This document shows, one piece after another, positions 1 to 14,368 of a stretch of 64,000 nt of DNA. The DNA lies in the NCBI GenBank assembly GCA_008694505.1, contig VZDJ01000056.1:5707205-5771204 (forward strand). Direction: 5' to 3'. Source of the DNA: Cyanoderma ruficeps (taxonomy: Eukaryota > Chordata > Aves > Passeriformes > Timaliidae). The notes beneath the pieces are model-generated. The model had not been told where the DNA came from and did no database searches. It saw only the letters and a list, made by a program, of their open reading frames with translations. The first letter of the stretch is position 1. Each line of letters starts with the position of its first letter. A program made the translations under genes and the position numbers.

Positions 1-3000
1 CCAGTGGCACAAAATGGATGTCTGGCATCTCTGAGAAGGGCCATGTGGAGCTGAGAGCTGTCATGTGGGATCTAACCTCACATAATACCTTAGCAAGACG
101 CTCTGGCACCTGCATTAAGGATCAAGGATGTGAGAAGAATTGAAGGAGACACAAAAAAGCAGCAAGAGGCATAGGTATGAAGAAACAAACACAGGGAGCA
201 AAAAATGCAATGCTTTTAAAAGCAGAAAGTCCATAAATTGAGAGGAGGAGGAATATAGCACAAGGTACAATGTGTGGGGAGAGCTCAGAAGGTGGGGCAA
301 GTCCCCCCATGGGGTGCACCATCCTCATGCCCTTACTGACGGGGACAGTCAGCCCAGCAAACCACCTACACAATATAGAATATGCTGCTATTTGTCCACA
401 TTAAATGTATGATAGTTTCCGTGTCCAGACACTATAACCATTACAGAATAAGATCTTTCAGCCTGTCAGCAGCACTCCTGCCACACGGCTGGACAGCCCA
501 GCTGCCTCTGCACAGAGCATGGCACTGCTGCTCCCAGGCCTGCACTGGCTTTACTCTAATCAGCTCAAACCATGGCCCTGTATGCAGCCCTGCCTGGGTG
601 GAAAAGGACGGGCAAACAGGGATGAGCTTTTGGGGCCCTGGGGTCTGAGGACCCCAAAAATTCCTCCTAGTCTTAGACCCATTGCCTTCCAGATCTCACA
701 TTAATGTTCAGAGCAGGCTCAGGGACCACAGCAATAACATATCCATGTAGTGCCATAAGCCTCCAATCTTTACCATGTTACCACACTGCATGGTGTGGCA
801 ACATCACATTTCCTTTTCTTCCTGTCAGGGTGCCAAATGAATCCTAAATGGCTTTCCTGACCATAACACACACACAGCACCAGCCACAGACCTCAATTTC
901 TGACACATCAGCTGTGAAGGCAAGAAACTGCAGATAAGAGAGCATCAAGGCTTTGATGACACTGCCAGACCCTGTGCACAGCACTAAGAACAATTAGTTT
1001 TTTCCAGACTATGTACTGCATGTAATAGAAAATATTAACTCACGTTCCAAATATTTATGAAAAGTTCAGACATAATTAAACAATTTGCAATTGAAAATTA
1101 ACAATCTAAAAATTCAGCCATGTAGACAGAGAGCGTTAAATATAACTGCAGTTAGTGTAAGCTGATTTAAGTACAGCTAATACAGCAGCAACAGAAACAG
1201 GCAGTCAATCACATCCCCTGTCATTAACAGCCTTCTCCACGTGAAATATTATTATCTGAAGCTTTCACGCTGCTTTGCTGTCCCAGTGTGTGTAGGAGAG
1301 CTGTTTGCTTAAAACCTGCTCCACCTGGAGCAGAAGGAAGAGGTATCAGTCTGTCCTCCACCCCCAGGTGTCCATCTGTCTGCCCTATTCCCCCAGCCAA
1401 GGCTGTCCCTTGCCCCTCCCACACCTGAGCTCCGGCCCCGATGAGACGGTGAATGCAGCCAGGCTGCTGTGGAGCATTTTGGAGCAGTGCCTGCATCCAC
1501 ATGCTCCCAGGCTCTCCACAGGGGCTGTGTGTGAAGAGGATCCCAACACCCTGCAGATGGGGGACCAGGGCAGGAAACAGACCATTGTTGTCCTGATGGT
1601 CGTGCACTGAGTTCATAACAGCACCAACACCAGCTTTCCCCCAGTCCCACTCTGACCTTCACCCACTGCCTCTCAATTATCTTTCCCCAGAGTAAGGGAT
1701 AGAACTCTCAGTAGGGACAGAACGTACACACAGAGCTTATCCATCCCCAGTGGGTGGAGAGCTCTTTTTCACACTGCTTCACTAATTATTCTTTGTATTT
1801 AAAGCCAAGTAAAACACTAATTGCCCAACTTGTCCATCGCAACCCAGGCTGGATTACCTCAGCCTTGGCACATGCCAGGATACAACACAGCTGGAGAAGA
1901 GGGTGCAGCACCCACCACCCTTGAACCCCGTGGGCAGCCTGAAGGAGAAGGCTGGGATGCCAGCAGAGATGGCACAGTCCTCTGCAGCAGACTTCCATGA
2001 ACAACAGATCATGGATTTAAGGATGGGATATGTGCTGGGTGGTGGGTCAGGTCCCACTGTAGCTGCATGGTGACTCTTCCAGACAGCTCCTCTGCCAGAA
2101 ACACCGTCATCTCCTGCTTTCTGAGGAAATGTGGTTTATTTCTAACTACATTCAGCAAGGCATGACCTCTTTCCTTTGAAATTGTTAGCAGGCCAGGAGG
2201 CTTTTGCTAAGAGAGTTAGGGAAAATATACTGGACACTCAGAGTACGGCATTACAGTCTCTGCTATTGTTGAAGTCCCTCGGTGCTTTCTGCGTGGCAGC
2301 ATTCTGAAAAAATAAGGTGATAACCTGCTCTCTGATCCCATTTCATCTGAGTCTACCCTCAGCCTTCCCTTTAAGCTTTCATAGAGGACAATGCCCTTTA
2401 TATGCAAGGAGGACATGTAAGAGAGTAGTGCAAAATATGCAGCTGGAATCCAGATGTGAGACAGAGTGAAACCATGACTGCAGGTCTGCAGCACCTGTTC
2501 ATCTCAGCCAACTGCTGCAGTTCTTTTTAGACATTAGGAAAAAATCAATGAAGAGATTAAAGAGAAAAGCCATGCTTGAAGCATTTTCATGGAATTCAGC
2601 TCTTTTTTTTTGCATCCTGCTCTGTAACCTGGTTCAAAATTGCACTGCTAGAACCACCCTCTTATTTCAAATGAAGGTACCACCAGATGTTACCAGCAAT
2701 AAACCCATGGGGATAGACAATACGGAACCTGCAGCTGAAATCCGTCCTCTCTCTTTCTTATTATTAAGAAACTATTATGGAAATCAAGGGCAGGAGAGTA
2801 GTGCTCAGGGCACTAGAAAAAAAAAATGCATGTGTGCAACCCATGAGGTCAGACTGCTGTCCCTGCTGCATACCCTCTGCATCCCCCTCTTTCTCCAGTG
2901 GAGTTATAGGGAAAAACAATAAGGAAATGCAGGCTCTGACAGGGCTCATGACCCAAATTCTGAGAAAGCTGTTAAGACAGGTGGCTGGAAACAAGGGAGC

Positions 3001-3075
3001 TCTTGCTGGGAACCAGCAAAGCTGGGAAACGCTCTGGTGCCTGCCTGTGCTGCTTCGCAGGTGCAAAGGAATCGT

Positions 3076-3137
3076 GGTTTATGCTGTGATCTTGCATGAG
3101 AGCTGAGGTTTATCCTGTGACCTTGCATGAGAGCTGA
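3076..3137. repeat. 31-bp tandem duplication
   Basis: Two copies (3076-3106 and 3107-3137) of a unit that begins GGTTTAT and ends TTGCATGAGAGCTGA, differing at two positions. It lies in intron 3 and looks like a local slippage duplication. Confidence 0.9.
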
Positions 3138-5914
3138 GGGAATAACAAAATCATTTGGCTCACAGGCTGAGCAAAATCCACAACAGATCTTACCCTGTCA
3201 AAAGGCATTCATCTTCAGACCGTTTTCCTCCCTACATTTTCACGCAACCCTAAAAACCTAAGCTGTACTGTTTCTAAAATGCTCAGATCCATCTTAAATC
3301 CATTCTCCCACTCTTTTTTAGTGGAATCTAGAGTGGAGGGTAAAACATTGCTGAAACAATTTAACCAGTTCCTTAAAAAACTGTAAAAATGCTTCATTCA
3401 GCCCAAACGTGCCTACATTATAAACCATGAGCAGGCTCACTCCACAGTGTGCATTTGCTGAAAATTAAGAGATGTAAGATTGCCTCTTCCATATTCCACT
3501 GGGAGAAAAAAGCAGCAATCCTGTCCCATTTTTTCCAGAGCCATTTTCACACCCAGCTGAACACCTCCCAGCTGTGCTAGATGTGCTTTCCATCACAGGT
3601 AAAATGAATGGAGGGGGTGACAAAGCAGCCGGCTCTGCAAGACGCTGGCTCATGTGAGCAGGAGCCCAGCTGAGAGAACGAGTACCCAAGCGTGGGGAGG
3701 AGAAAATGGGCAAAGCAGAAAATCCCATCTCAGCCCGATCACCACGCTGAGTTATTCTGGTTTATGCTGCTGGCAGCCTTCTTAACTGCACAATGACACA
3801 CGCTAAAAATATTTGCCGTTTGGACTAGATTTCATGTTTAAAAATGTATAACAAATAATTACTTGTACAAGCACAAACCTTATAGCTTCTGCTTCTGAGC
3901 AGATGGGAATTTGTAACAAACTTCATCTGGCAAAGTAGTGTCCCCTCATCTGCCATCACCTCATCCTCACTGCCATGCAGCACTAAGTGCTCCACGCATG
4001 CCAGCCCTGCTTGCTAACACAGGCAGTTCCACAGCAAAGGCTTTTGGCTGCAGGAGGCCAGGGAACAGCTCCAATCTGCCTGGCTGCAAGACTCTTTTTC
4101 AGAGCCCACCACAACTTCCATTGCAGACTAAAATGAAATAACCAGCCTAGACAAAGTTCAGTTAAATAACTGATTCTATATTCAGCAATAACACTTGCAT
4201 GGAGTCCAAAACCTGCCCGGCCATGAGATGGATTCCCACCCCAAAATTAAACATTTACCTCTTCCTGTGCAACCTCTTGTACATCTCTAGTAAAAATTCA
4301 GCATACAATTGCTATGTTAAGGCCCAACCTTCAATTTAAACTTAAGCATTTCTGATAGAAAAAGATCCAGTGTATCCTTCAGGTGAGAGAAAGACTGTCA
4401 CAACCTTTGCCCAGCTCTCCCAACCCTGACTATCAGTGGCAGCCAAGAGTGGCTGCTTTGATCCCAGTTTTACTGTTCCTGTACACGGACAGTTAAACAC
4501 TGCTCCAATGCATCTGCAAACAAATTACTTGGACCATTTCCCCAGGTGAGTCAAACTTCCAGTTCTTAACCCTTCACATAACTCTCAAGACCTTTCCAAC
4601 ATATTTTATAATACAGATTCCAGACTGGGATATAGGAGAGGCGTTTTTGCTGCCCTATAGAAAGACAACAGTTTCTCACAATGTTTCCTGGGGTACCTTC
4701 ACACATGCCCAAGACTTGGCACCATGGCTGGACACCTCAGCACACCCACCGAGGCTGTGGCTGCATCCTGTTCTCCTTGCCCGTCAATGTCCTGAGAATT
4801 CTTAGCTGATCCCCACAATGCATCAATCAGACACAAGTTTTGAAAACCTTTCACAACTCTGTCACCACCTCCTCAGGTACCTTGTTATTTTACTGCAAGT
4901 CTAACTCTTGTTTTAACACTATTTATGACAGCTTGTACTTCCTCACTGTTTGTTTTACCCTTAAGTCCTCTCCAGGGCCTCTTCTGAAGCAGAAAAAAAA
5001 CCAGAAAGAAAAAAGGGGGAAGACGGATAAAAATAAGAGCTGATTTTCCTCTAAATTTTGCTGGAGGTTCTCTTGAAGGTTACAGACTTGCATCCTGAGA
5101 AAATCAAGAGTAGCACAGTGGTTTCAGATGCTGGAAAACAGGGCAGCCAAACTGCTGCAGCAAGGTAGGATTGGCCCTATATCCAGTTCAGTTGTGTCCA
5201 CACACCCTCCCCAGAGTTTTCCAGAGCATCCCAGAGCAGGTGGAAAAGCTCTCCACACAGATCACTGCCATCAGACCAGAGGGATGAGTTTTACTTCATC
5301 TTAAGGCAGGAACCATTGCAGCCTGCAGCAGACAGCTAATGACACTTTTGAAAGGAAATCCTCCTGTTTCAAGCTAAACTCTGGTTTGCTTGGTGAATTT
5401 TTCTGGGACCATCCCTTGCGGCTACTTGCCGTGAGCTGCCCTTCCCTTCTCCAGGGATCACATTGGCATAGGCCAATTCATGTCCAGCAGAGTTTACAGC
5501 TACACCCGAGTTCGTGCTATCAGTGAGCATTTACTCCTTTTTCAGCAGAACTTTATTTGACCCACTTTTATTTTCCTCTGCTCCCCAGCACCCTGGCACA
5601 CCCTTTCCCAGCAGCCTCTGCACAGGGACAGTTTTGTTATTAAAGATTCTTATGAACTCTTTGTCTTTGAACAGGAGAGATTTACTTTTGACTGATATCT
5701 GGCACCAAGCAAATTCAGGCAACAGTGGAGAGAGAGATACTCTTTTCTGCTGTGGCATGCTGGTATGGCAGGATGCCTAAGGGAGACAGATGTGTCTCCT
5801 GTCCTGCCCTTGCACACTGCACTGCCCTTCCCTCCATCATACCCTGGTTCTACCCCGACTGCAGACGAGACAAAATATAAGACTGAGATACCAGGGGGAG
5901 TCCTGGCCTGCAGC

Positions 5915-5938
5915 GCTTCACATGGTGCTTCACATGAT
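5915..5938. repeat. 12-bp tandem pair with CACATG E-boxes
   Basis: GCTTCACATGGT is followed directly by GCTTCACATGAT. Each copy carries a CACATG word (CANNTG class). Its significance is unknown. Confidence 0.6.
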
Positions 5939-7029
5939 GGTGATAACCATTGATCTGGTTAAACAAAATGTATTTTGATTGTCATCATCCAGAAAATCAC
6001 TTTTATTTTGAAACACATCAGGTTTTCCCAAGATCACTAATGATAAAGCTCAGATCAGGCTCGTACTCTGATGTTACAATGCCAGTGTTCTACTCATATA
6101 TTTAGGCTAGAAATAGATATTATTTTTTTTCATTGATGCTGCTTATGTTTTTCTCCATACAATGGATGAAACTGCAACTGCCATTATGATAGGAAAGTGT
6201 AATGATCCAAATTATCTCATTGAACATATATTTGGCAATTTTAATTGACAGAAATAAGACTTCTACTGCCTGCCAGACATCCTCAGCTGTTTTGCAGTTG
6301 CCATACATAAAGCCGGAACAAATTGGCCAATCAGTGACCCTGAATAATTGCCTATGTTGACTGTTAATAAAGGGGATCAGGAGTTACACAGCTGGGCAAA
6401 GGACTGCACCAGAAAGGAGCAGAGTCACCTCCCAGCACTGAGCAGGCAGGGCTGCAGCTGGTACCCCTGGGGAGAACAGCAGCTCGTCAATGAGCCAAAC
6501 CAGCAGCAAAACCCATGTCCAGTTTTCTCCTCTTGCTTTGCTAAAGGACCACGCTGTCAGCAGGGACTTCCCAGGGGAAAGCTGTTGTATCAGCCTCAAA
6601 GAAACCTGTGTGCCTCAAATACAGCAGATGTTCATGGGAAACAGACCCTTTCCCAAATACTGCTGCTGCTGCACACTCATGAGGGGCCACTGTAACATAA
6701 AGGATCTCTGACAGTATATAAGCCAGTATTTAAGAGTGCATTGCTCTTCTATTAATCTAACTGGCATTATCCCCTCTAACTCCATTCCCCTCAAGCAGAC
6801 CCAAACCACGCTTCTCTTGTCTGACCTGACCATCATTCTCCCACACAAAGTTATTTTGGAATCATTTTGACAGTGGCAGCCACAGCTCCTTCAGCTAATT
6901 TACACCCAGCTGATACCTAACCATCTGAGCACAACTATTCCCACCCAAAATCCACTGTTACGGAGAAAAAGGGCAAATAAAGAGCAGAGTTAGAAGACGA
7001 ATGAAAATGACTACTTGAAATTTTACATT

Positions 7030-7345
7030 TTTCATAGAAATACAGGATCATAGAATGGTTTGGGTCGAAAGGGAACATAAAGACCACCTTTCTCCAACCC
7101 CTTCTGCCACGGGCAGGGACACCTTCCACTAGACCAGATTGCCCTAAGCCCTTTTCAACCTGGCCTTAAAAACTTCAGCAATGGGGCATCCACAGCTTCT
7201 CCTGGCAACTTGTGCCAGTGTGTCACCACTCTCACAGTGAAGAATTTTTTCCCAATACCTAATCTAATGCTCTCGTCTTTTACTTTAAAATTCTCCCCCC
7301 CCCCCCTTGTCTTATCACTATCTGCCTGTGTTGACAGTAAGAATT
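7030..7345 (-). mobile_element. CR1 LINE 3' fragment
   Basis: The plus strand shows the reverse complement of a CR1 3' end: a CATAGAA tail motif, then GGTTTGGGTCGAAAGGGA, CTCCAACCCCTTCTGCCACG, ACTAGACCAGATTGCC, a GGGGCATCCACAGC block and a CAATACCTAATCTAA block. CR1 is the dominant LINE of birds and is usually 5'-truncated, as here. A C homopolymer interrupts it near 7.30 kb. It lies in the same orientation as CADPS within intron 3 and has no coding capacity. Confidence 0.88.
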
Positions 7346-10300
7346 TGGATATGCATGAAAAGGGAATAAGACTTCAAGCTATGAGGGGATGGTGAGCACC
7401 GTGATGATGCTACACTTAGCAAATGGCATTCTCATCAGGCCTAACAGGCATCTATAATAATATAGATAAAATTATTGTGTCAATAATTTCTCCGTGAACA
7501 ATATCCTGGTCTCAGTTCTGCATGCAAGTGCATGAGACTCCTGGAAATGGCAGCCAAACACATGCCTGCAACTCATTCTACCACTGTTGCACAACATGAG
7601 CTGTCCAACAAACTGGCAGGAATATCAGCACAATAAATTACTGGTGTTGAGAAGAAATACGAGATCATTTAATTACTCCACTATTAGAATTTTATAATTT
7701 AAAACACCCAAAAGGCTTTCTCCCTGTCAAGTTTGGACTTAACTAGGTCACAAAAGAAGATAGTTATATTTAGCAGAACTCTTCAGAGAAGACAACAACT
7801 CATGGTCCTCAGCCTGGGAAAAAGAAAACTCATCACTACTGCTCCTTCTGCTAAGGAACAGCCAAGGAGTAAAGCCTTACACTCCCTCCAGCATGCCACT
7901 GCAATTTGTGCTATCTTCCAAGATCTCCCACCTTTGTCAGTGACTAAATATTTTGATTTCTGGGCCCTACGTTTTACATTTTTATGTTGATACCTGGAGC
8001 GAAATATCATCAATGTAGACCTTGCCCAGTTTCCTTTCCCGTGGGCTAATGATGATTGGAGATGTGCAGTTTTGCTGCTGCTGCCAGTACAGCTGCACAC
8101 ACAGGCAGCAGTCAGGCAAGATGCAGAAATGAGCTGCACCCATGAGAATGAGCAGGTACTTAACCAAAACTCTGTTAGGCTGTCGGGCAAAGCCTGGCTG
8201 CCTGACCTGTGGTCACTGTCTGTCAGTGTGCCTGCTTCCTCCCCAGCACCTTTTTTAATTGCCAACATCATCCCACACATAGCACTTTCAGAAGAGGACA
8301 GCAAAATTATGCATTTGTTCTTTGTTCTCATTTATTGTGGGAAATGCCTGTAATTTTAGCTGTCTCCTCCTCTGCACATCTGAGGAATGCTTGAGGCTGA
8401 AGCCTGAACACACAAGCAGGCAGCCTGGTTCCACCAGTGCCCAGGGGCCCACAGGGTGCAGGAACCTGGCTGTGGTTGGGGCACAATAGGGTTCAGACTC
8501 TAACCTCCACCCCACACTCCACACCGTGCTCTCCTGGGCCACCACCCCTACAGAGCTCTTGAGAAACTCCACTCACTTCCCTGTCACAGCTATCAATGTT
8601 TCCACAAAGACTTCATAACAAATACATGATAAATAATATTGTGCCATCGCCCCCACATTTTCTTACTGTTCTCTGTCAGAGACAAAAGAATTGGACCAAA
8701 GGCTGGCTACAACACTTGAAAAACACATGCACAGATCACTGCTGATAGGAAACATCACTACTTCCCTACATTATACAATAAAACCTGTGCTATGGAGGCC
8801 AACACAGTTTTTACATGGTTTTAGGCTACTATAGGATTTTTAAATGAGAAGCTGCATTAGAAGTTGTGTTGCATTCCAATTCTGTACTGAACTTGCACTC
8901 TAATTTCTCAGAAACATGAGTAGAATTAGATGTTCCCGAAAAAATGTAGTGTATTGAATATGAAAAACTCAGCACTGAAAGTGAGGTAAGGAGCAGCTTA
9001 CATAAGTTAGGGATATTGAGGCTGATCCTTTGAAATGCATGAAATCTACTTTGTTGATCATCTCCCAATTTATAGTCAGTTCAGTGGGAACAAATATGTG
9101 CCTACTTTGATATCCTTTTGAAGAAAATTCTTGGCATCTCATTTCTGCTAAGAAATATACCTATTCTTTTTTTAATTTGGTACTTTTTAGATGAAAATTG
9201 GAAGATTAACCCAGCTATATTTTATATTCATGAAGTACTTTCTACGGCCTGATCCATTCGACTCCCGAAGTTTCTTCTGAATTAAAATTACACTGTCTAT
9301 CACATCTCAAGATGTGACATGAAGCATTTTTCAAGTTGCATGGAACACTGGTGGCCTAAAGAATGAAATGTAAGGAGTAGAGGAAAGGACGGGTGAATAA
9401 TTTTTTTTTTTTTAATAATTCCCTTTCCTTGAAATCTGAACACAATATGGACTGCAAAGAAGCAGGCTTGAGAAAACCACATCTTACAGAAATAAGATTA
9501 GAGAAAACCTAGTAAAATATTAATGTAGAACTTTCAAAATATTCCCTTAGTGGATGATGTATGTCAGAAGAATGATCTCTCTATATAACAGGATAAAAAG
9601 AAAACCAAAAGAATAATGTGTAACCCTAGGCTAGCAGAGCTCAGTGGGAACCAGTCCAGTCTCTCTGACAAGACATTGCGTGCTAAAATGAAGGCCCTGG
9701 AGCTCTGGCACAAGTCAGCATGACCATGTATAACCCCCACTATGTGCAAGTATGACTGTATCTTTCAATGTTTTTCCTGAGCTAGGCATTAAAAGTTCCC
9801 CAGGAAGGTAATCACTGATAAAATACATGAGAGAGGATTGAAGTGCTGCAAAGCATTGAGATTTTCACGTGGAATTCAAATTAGATTTAAAGACCTATGT
9901 GCAAAATTAAATTGTAGCGGCTCCATTGTATTTCCAGCCAAAAGGAAGAGGAAGAGAAAGAGAGGCATTAACATAGTGCAGGGTCATGCACCAGTTATGT
10001 CTTATTAAGTATTCCAGCCTTCCTTAAGATAAGCATCACATATGGGTTCTTTTGCAGCTAGCAGTTCCTTGCTTAAAGAGAGAGAGGTCTGGATAACACC
10101 CCTTCTGTCTCCCAAGGCCTCCTGGGCTGATTGACAGGAACATGTACTGCAGGGAACAAATGCTGCTCAAAGAAAAAATAAGATTATGTTCTCCAAGAGG
10201 GGCCAGTGGGGGCATTTCTTTGTCATGTCTTCTGCTCATCATCTCTGGTTGAGGAAAAGACAAACAGGAGGAGTGACATTTTCCCTTCCTAATAAGACAC

Positions 10301-12329
10301 AGTCCACAATGTTTCTCCACATTGAGAAACTGGTTTTTATGTACAGTGGTTTGCACTGAATTCAAAGTTAGGGAAGCAAGAGAGATTGCTCAAAATAAAA
10401 ACAGCATTTTGAGAGCCAAGTCCCACCTTTGGAGACCTTGGAACCAGACCCCATGGAAGCCAACTCAGAAACTGTACTACAGCCCATCTGAGTTGCATTT
10501 TATGTTGGCTTGTTTTTTTGGTTTTCAGGGAGAGATTAACAATAAACATTTAATTTTTATGTAGCACATTTAGGTATCACTTCCTCTGCCCTCTAATGGA
10601 CAACATTTGGCTTGGCTTCTCCTTGGGCAGAGCCACCAGGTGTTTACAGCCTGGACTACCCTGCACAGTGGCAACATACTCCATGGGATCATTGGGTTTT
10701 TCAGTGGAAAGTGGTTTTTTCTGAATCAGCAATTTCTGTCCACTTGCTCCCCCCTTTTTCAGTCTCCCCTCTGCCAACACTATTGGACTCTGTGCCACCC
10801 CCAATCTCCTCTCCACTGAAATAGTTTCAAGCTGTAATTCCCCGATGTTGTCACACTTAGTAATGCTCAAGGACTCTCCTATTTCTCAAGGTTTTGCAAA
10901 ACCTTCCCCACCACTTCAGCACCTCCCTGCACAACTGTGCCAAGAAGGGTCCATCTTCCCAAACCCCCCCTCTGCTCAGAGGTGGAAGCAGCCAGGCACT
11001 TGCAGTCAAAGTCATGCCAACAACTATATTTTCTATGAAAGAACAGAAACAGCAGTCCTTAAATAAAGGGGCTAAGGTAGATTGGAAATGTCAAGTCATC
11101 AATATGATGTTTTATAAGGTAACCACGGTTATTTTTTATGCATTCCCTTGCAGCATGAATGCAGATGATGAAAAGCATTTATGGGCCAACTGAAACAAAA
11201 ATGAATGAGAGATATCTTGTTGGTAATTTAAGCCTTAAACTGCAAAAATTAATCAGTCCACACAGACAACAAAAAACGTTCACCTGATGCTGCACCACAA
11301 AAACACCTTGGTAATTACATGAGGGTAAAAAAGGGGTTTTATCATTTCACAAAGGATGAACATTTTGAAAATCACCCTGATTTTAGCTCTAATGTATCTG
11401 CAGGGATCCATGTTGCTGAAGCAGGAGTTGTCCACATGCCTCTGGATAAAGTACAACTATTTCTATTTAATGTGTACAAGCTGGTGGAAAGGCAGAGGAA
11501 GGGGATCCTGGCATGCTGCAGCCCTTTGTGCAGCCCAGGGAGAGGTCATTCATTGGCTGTTTGCAGGATTCTGCTCTACTGCTGCCTCTTGAGAACGTTT
11601 GGCATGATCTTCCATCAGACTAACAAGCTCTCTTGGTGGCTCTTGCCTTGCTGGCAGGTGGTGTCACCCCTTACAGCAAGGACAGGGGAGCAGATAGGAA
11701 GTCGGGGACAGGAAATGGTGATGGTGCCCTGTTGTGACAAATCACAGAATCTGAAAAGAAGGCTTCAGCTCAGAGAAGTCCTCGTGGACTCCTGCAGAAA
11801 ATAATGAATTAAACCCATCTCCAGAACTCCTAGGAAGAGGAATTCCCAGCAGCCAAGATGTTTTGCATGGCAGCAGAGTTGAAATAAGAGGCTGCTTCTC
11901 CACTCCAGAACCTGAATGGAAGCTGAAACCATTTTCTGTCCCCTAAATAATACCCCATGACAAGCCAGTGCTTGTTTTGGTGGAACGAGTGACATTTTTC
12001 TAGACTGTGGAGAGGCACCCCTAAACCCAGAGGGAAGTCTGGCAGGAGGTAGGGTGGGAAGGATTCATTGCAGAAGAGTTCTTCAGGCTAATAAACATCT
12101 CTAGTTAGTGTTAGAAGAAAACAACTGAATTCTCCTGTGCAAGTCTTCACTACTGTTGCACGACATTATAATTTCTCTGCTAGATATATGCCCTTTGGAT
12201 GCACACTTGGCCTGGTTTCTGTGAAGGGACTGAAAACCAGAAGAAGTCCATAGAAGGGCCAGAACTGGAAGTTCCTAGTACACGAAAACACATCCCCAAC
12301 TGGCAGCTAACAGGGTTAAAACACCCTCT

Positions 12330-12520
12330 GATTAAATGAAAGTATCTTTAATTAGTTTAATTGACCATGCTTCAGCCAAGACCATCTGCTCAGCACTATT
12401 TGCCTGCTCTTTGCAGGAGCAATTGATCAGCCATAGCTGGAGAATACAGCATTAGGCTACATCGGATTTATTTTGTTTAATAGAAGAACTAATTTGCTTT
12501 AAATTTAATTACAGGGGCCA
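12330..12520. promoter_or_regulatory. AT-rich candidate conserved noncoding block in intron 3
   Basis: Contains CTTTAATTAGTTTAATTG near 12345-12362, AGCAATTGATCAGCC near 12418, and TTAAATTTAATTACAGG near 12500. Homeodomain-type TAATT cores recur over about 190 bp of unique sequence. Confidence 0.25.
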
Positions 12521-13309
12521 AGATTGCTCTCTAAGTCCATAACAGCACATACCATAAGCTGATCCTACAGCTAATGGGTGCACACGTAGGTCCACACGTG
12601 TCATACAAATCAGACACTGGATGATGACAGCTCGGGTCCCACCCTGGCAGAAAACAATCTCTGCATTGTCCTCCCCAAAAGGCAGCAGCACTGTGGTACA
12701 CTGCTGGGATGGCAGGCCTACCCTGCTTGCTGCTCTGTCACGTCCCTCCAACTGGTTGAGGCCCTGCCTGCAGCTCTCATTAGATGCTGGAGCTAACAGA
12801 TGTCCCATCTCAACCACCCCTCTTGCACCAAATTATAGATATCAAACGATGCATCACACATAGGGTCACTGTTTCTGCACTGCCTGGGACTAACAAGGAC
12901 AATTGTGGCACCTCTCTGTACCTCCTGGAAAACCTCCATCAGCAAACGCCTTCCAAAGGATGTATCTGGCAACCGAGGGTCCAGCAGAGGCACACACCAC
13001 CCTCATCCCTTCCCTGACATTGCACTGACCCTCTCGGTTTCTCTGCCCTCCCATGCCAAAATCATTCTTCAAAATATTGCATGCTGAGCTGATGAAGAAG
13101 GGCAATTGCCCCTCCTCCCCAAAGGACCACGTGTGTATTTACATTGTGTTGTTATCACAGGGAAGATTCCGTTCACTTCCCAGCGCTTTTTCCTTTTTCA
13201 ATTTCCCACTGGGTGCTAAATCACGGCAGGCTCTGGGAGATGCTCGGGCCCTGACAGGAAGCTGCAGCTGCTGCTGGCTGCTGCAGGAGTAATTACAACC
13301 CTGCAGAAG

Positions 13310-13430
13310 GCTCCAGGCTGCCATTTCCGTTTCCATGGAAATAAATACAGAATTACTGAAAACAGACCATGATGCTTTATGCACTTGGAGGCTTTCGATC
13401 ATCTCTAAACCACTTTAACCCATTTTTATT
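13310..13430. promoter_or_regulatory. Candidate conserved noncoding block in intron 3
   Basis: Unique, balanced-composition sequence including CCATTTCCGTTTCCATGGAA, a TAATTAC word just upstream and an ATGCTTTATGCA stretch. The appearance suggests selection, but this is a visual judgement only. Confidence 0.2.
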
Positions 13431-14281
13431 GGTCGTGGCTTTGTTTTGAGTGAGTGGGAGAAGGCAGGGTAGGGATGATGCTCACAGTGTGAAAACAGGT
13501 GGAGCGACCAAAAGGAGTTTCAAATAGTGAAAGAGGGGGAAAAAAGGCATAAGGTAAGGCTGATGCCCTGGGGATTTGCAAGGGGGAGAGAAGTGCTGAC
13601 CAAAGCTGCTGGTTGTCCATGGCACATGCATCCAGCCTCGGAGAGAGGAGCCTATGGAGACTCGTTGATTCTTGCCTGCAGCCCCACAGCAGTCCCAGTT
13701 CCCCACCACCATCCCCAGGACAGGCTGTTTCCAGGGGGCTCTGGGGTCCAAGCAAACCTCCCACCCTTGTAGGGGGGTCATTACAGCCAGAGTTAGTGCT
13801 TAAATGCTCAGAACTGCAGATACATATTTCATAGCATTGAGCTTCAAGATGAAGCTAGGATAAAAAGGAATTCCTTTGTGTTCTTTAAACAGGGAGCAGA
13901 AGGGATCTGATCCCAAACCCCTGAGGCCCTGAACTGAAGGGACAGAGATGTGCACAGACAGGTAACTCCACGCTGTGCACAACAATCCTGGATTCAATGC
14001 TCATTGCAAGGCATGTCTGGGAATTCTTCATCACAACAAACTAAATTAAATACTTGGTCTGGGGAGGATATACACAAATCAAATATTTATTCTGAGATGA
14101 CCCCAGCCTTCATCTCACTGTCTGAGCTGTCACAGTGCCTCACATGAGTTTCTGCCCCTACTTGGGCTGCAGCATCCAAGTACCACTACAGCTTCTCTGT
14201 AAAGAGAAAAGATTTAGGAAATATTTTTAAGGAGATGTCTCCAACTTTCAGCTAAGTCAGCAAAGTCAGCTCATGCCACGT

Positions 14282-14368
14282 GTTTGGCACACACTGGGTA
14301 CATGATGTCCATGTGACCATGTGCCAGGCACATGATTGACACACATTGGGCGTGTGATGGGCACATGA
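14282..14368. repeat. Imperfect 35-bp direct repeat, 52 bp apart
   Basis: Copies at 14282-14316 and 14334-14368 share GACACACATTGGG/GGCACACACTGGG and TGATG..CA.GTGA patterns. The spacer contains related CATGTG/CACATG words, so the block is rich in small palindromes. It is a degenerate minisatellite in intron 3. Confidence 0.55.

Noticed and set aside
7783..8331. Minus-strand 182-codon frame in intron 3 as a possible extra exon
   Set aside because: No similarity to CADPS or any known family, and low-complexity Ser/Cys/Leu content typical of chance frames.
11319..11804. Plus-strand 161-codon frame in intron 3
   Set aside because: No recognisable domain, no start context or flanking gene signals; it is antisense to the host gene.
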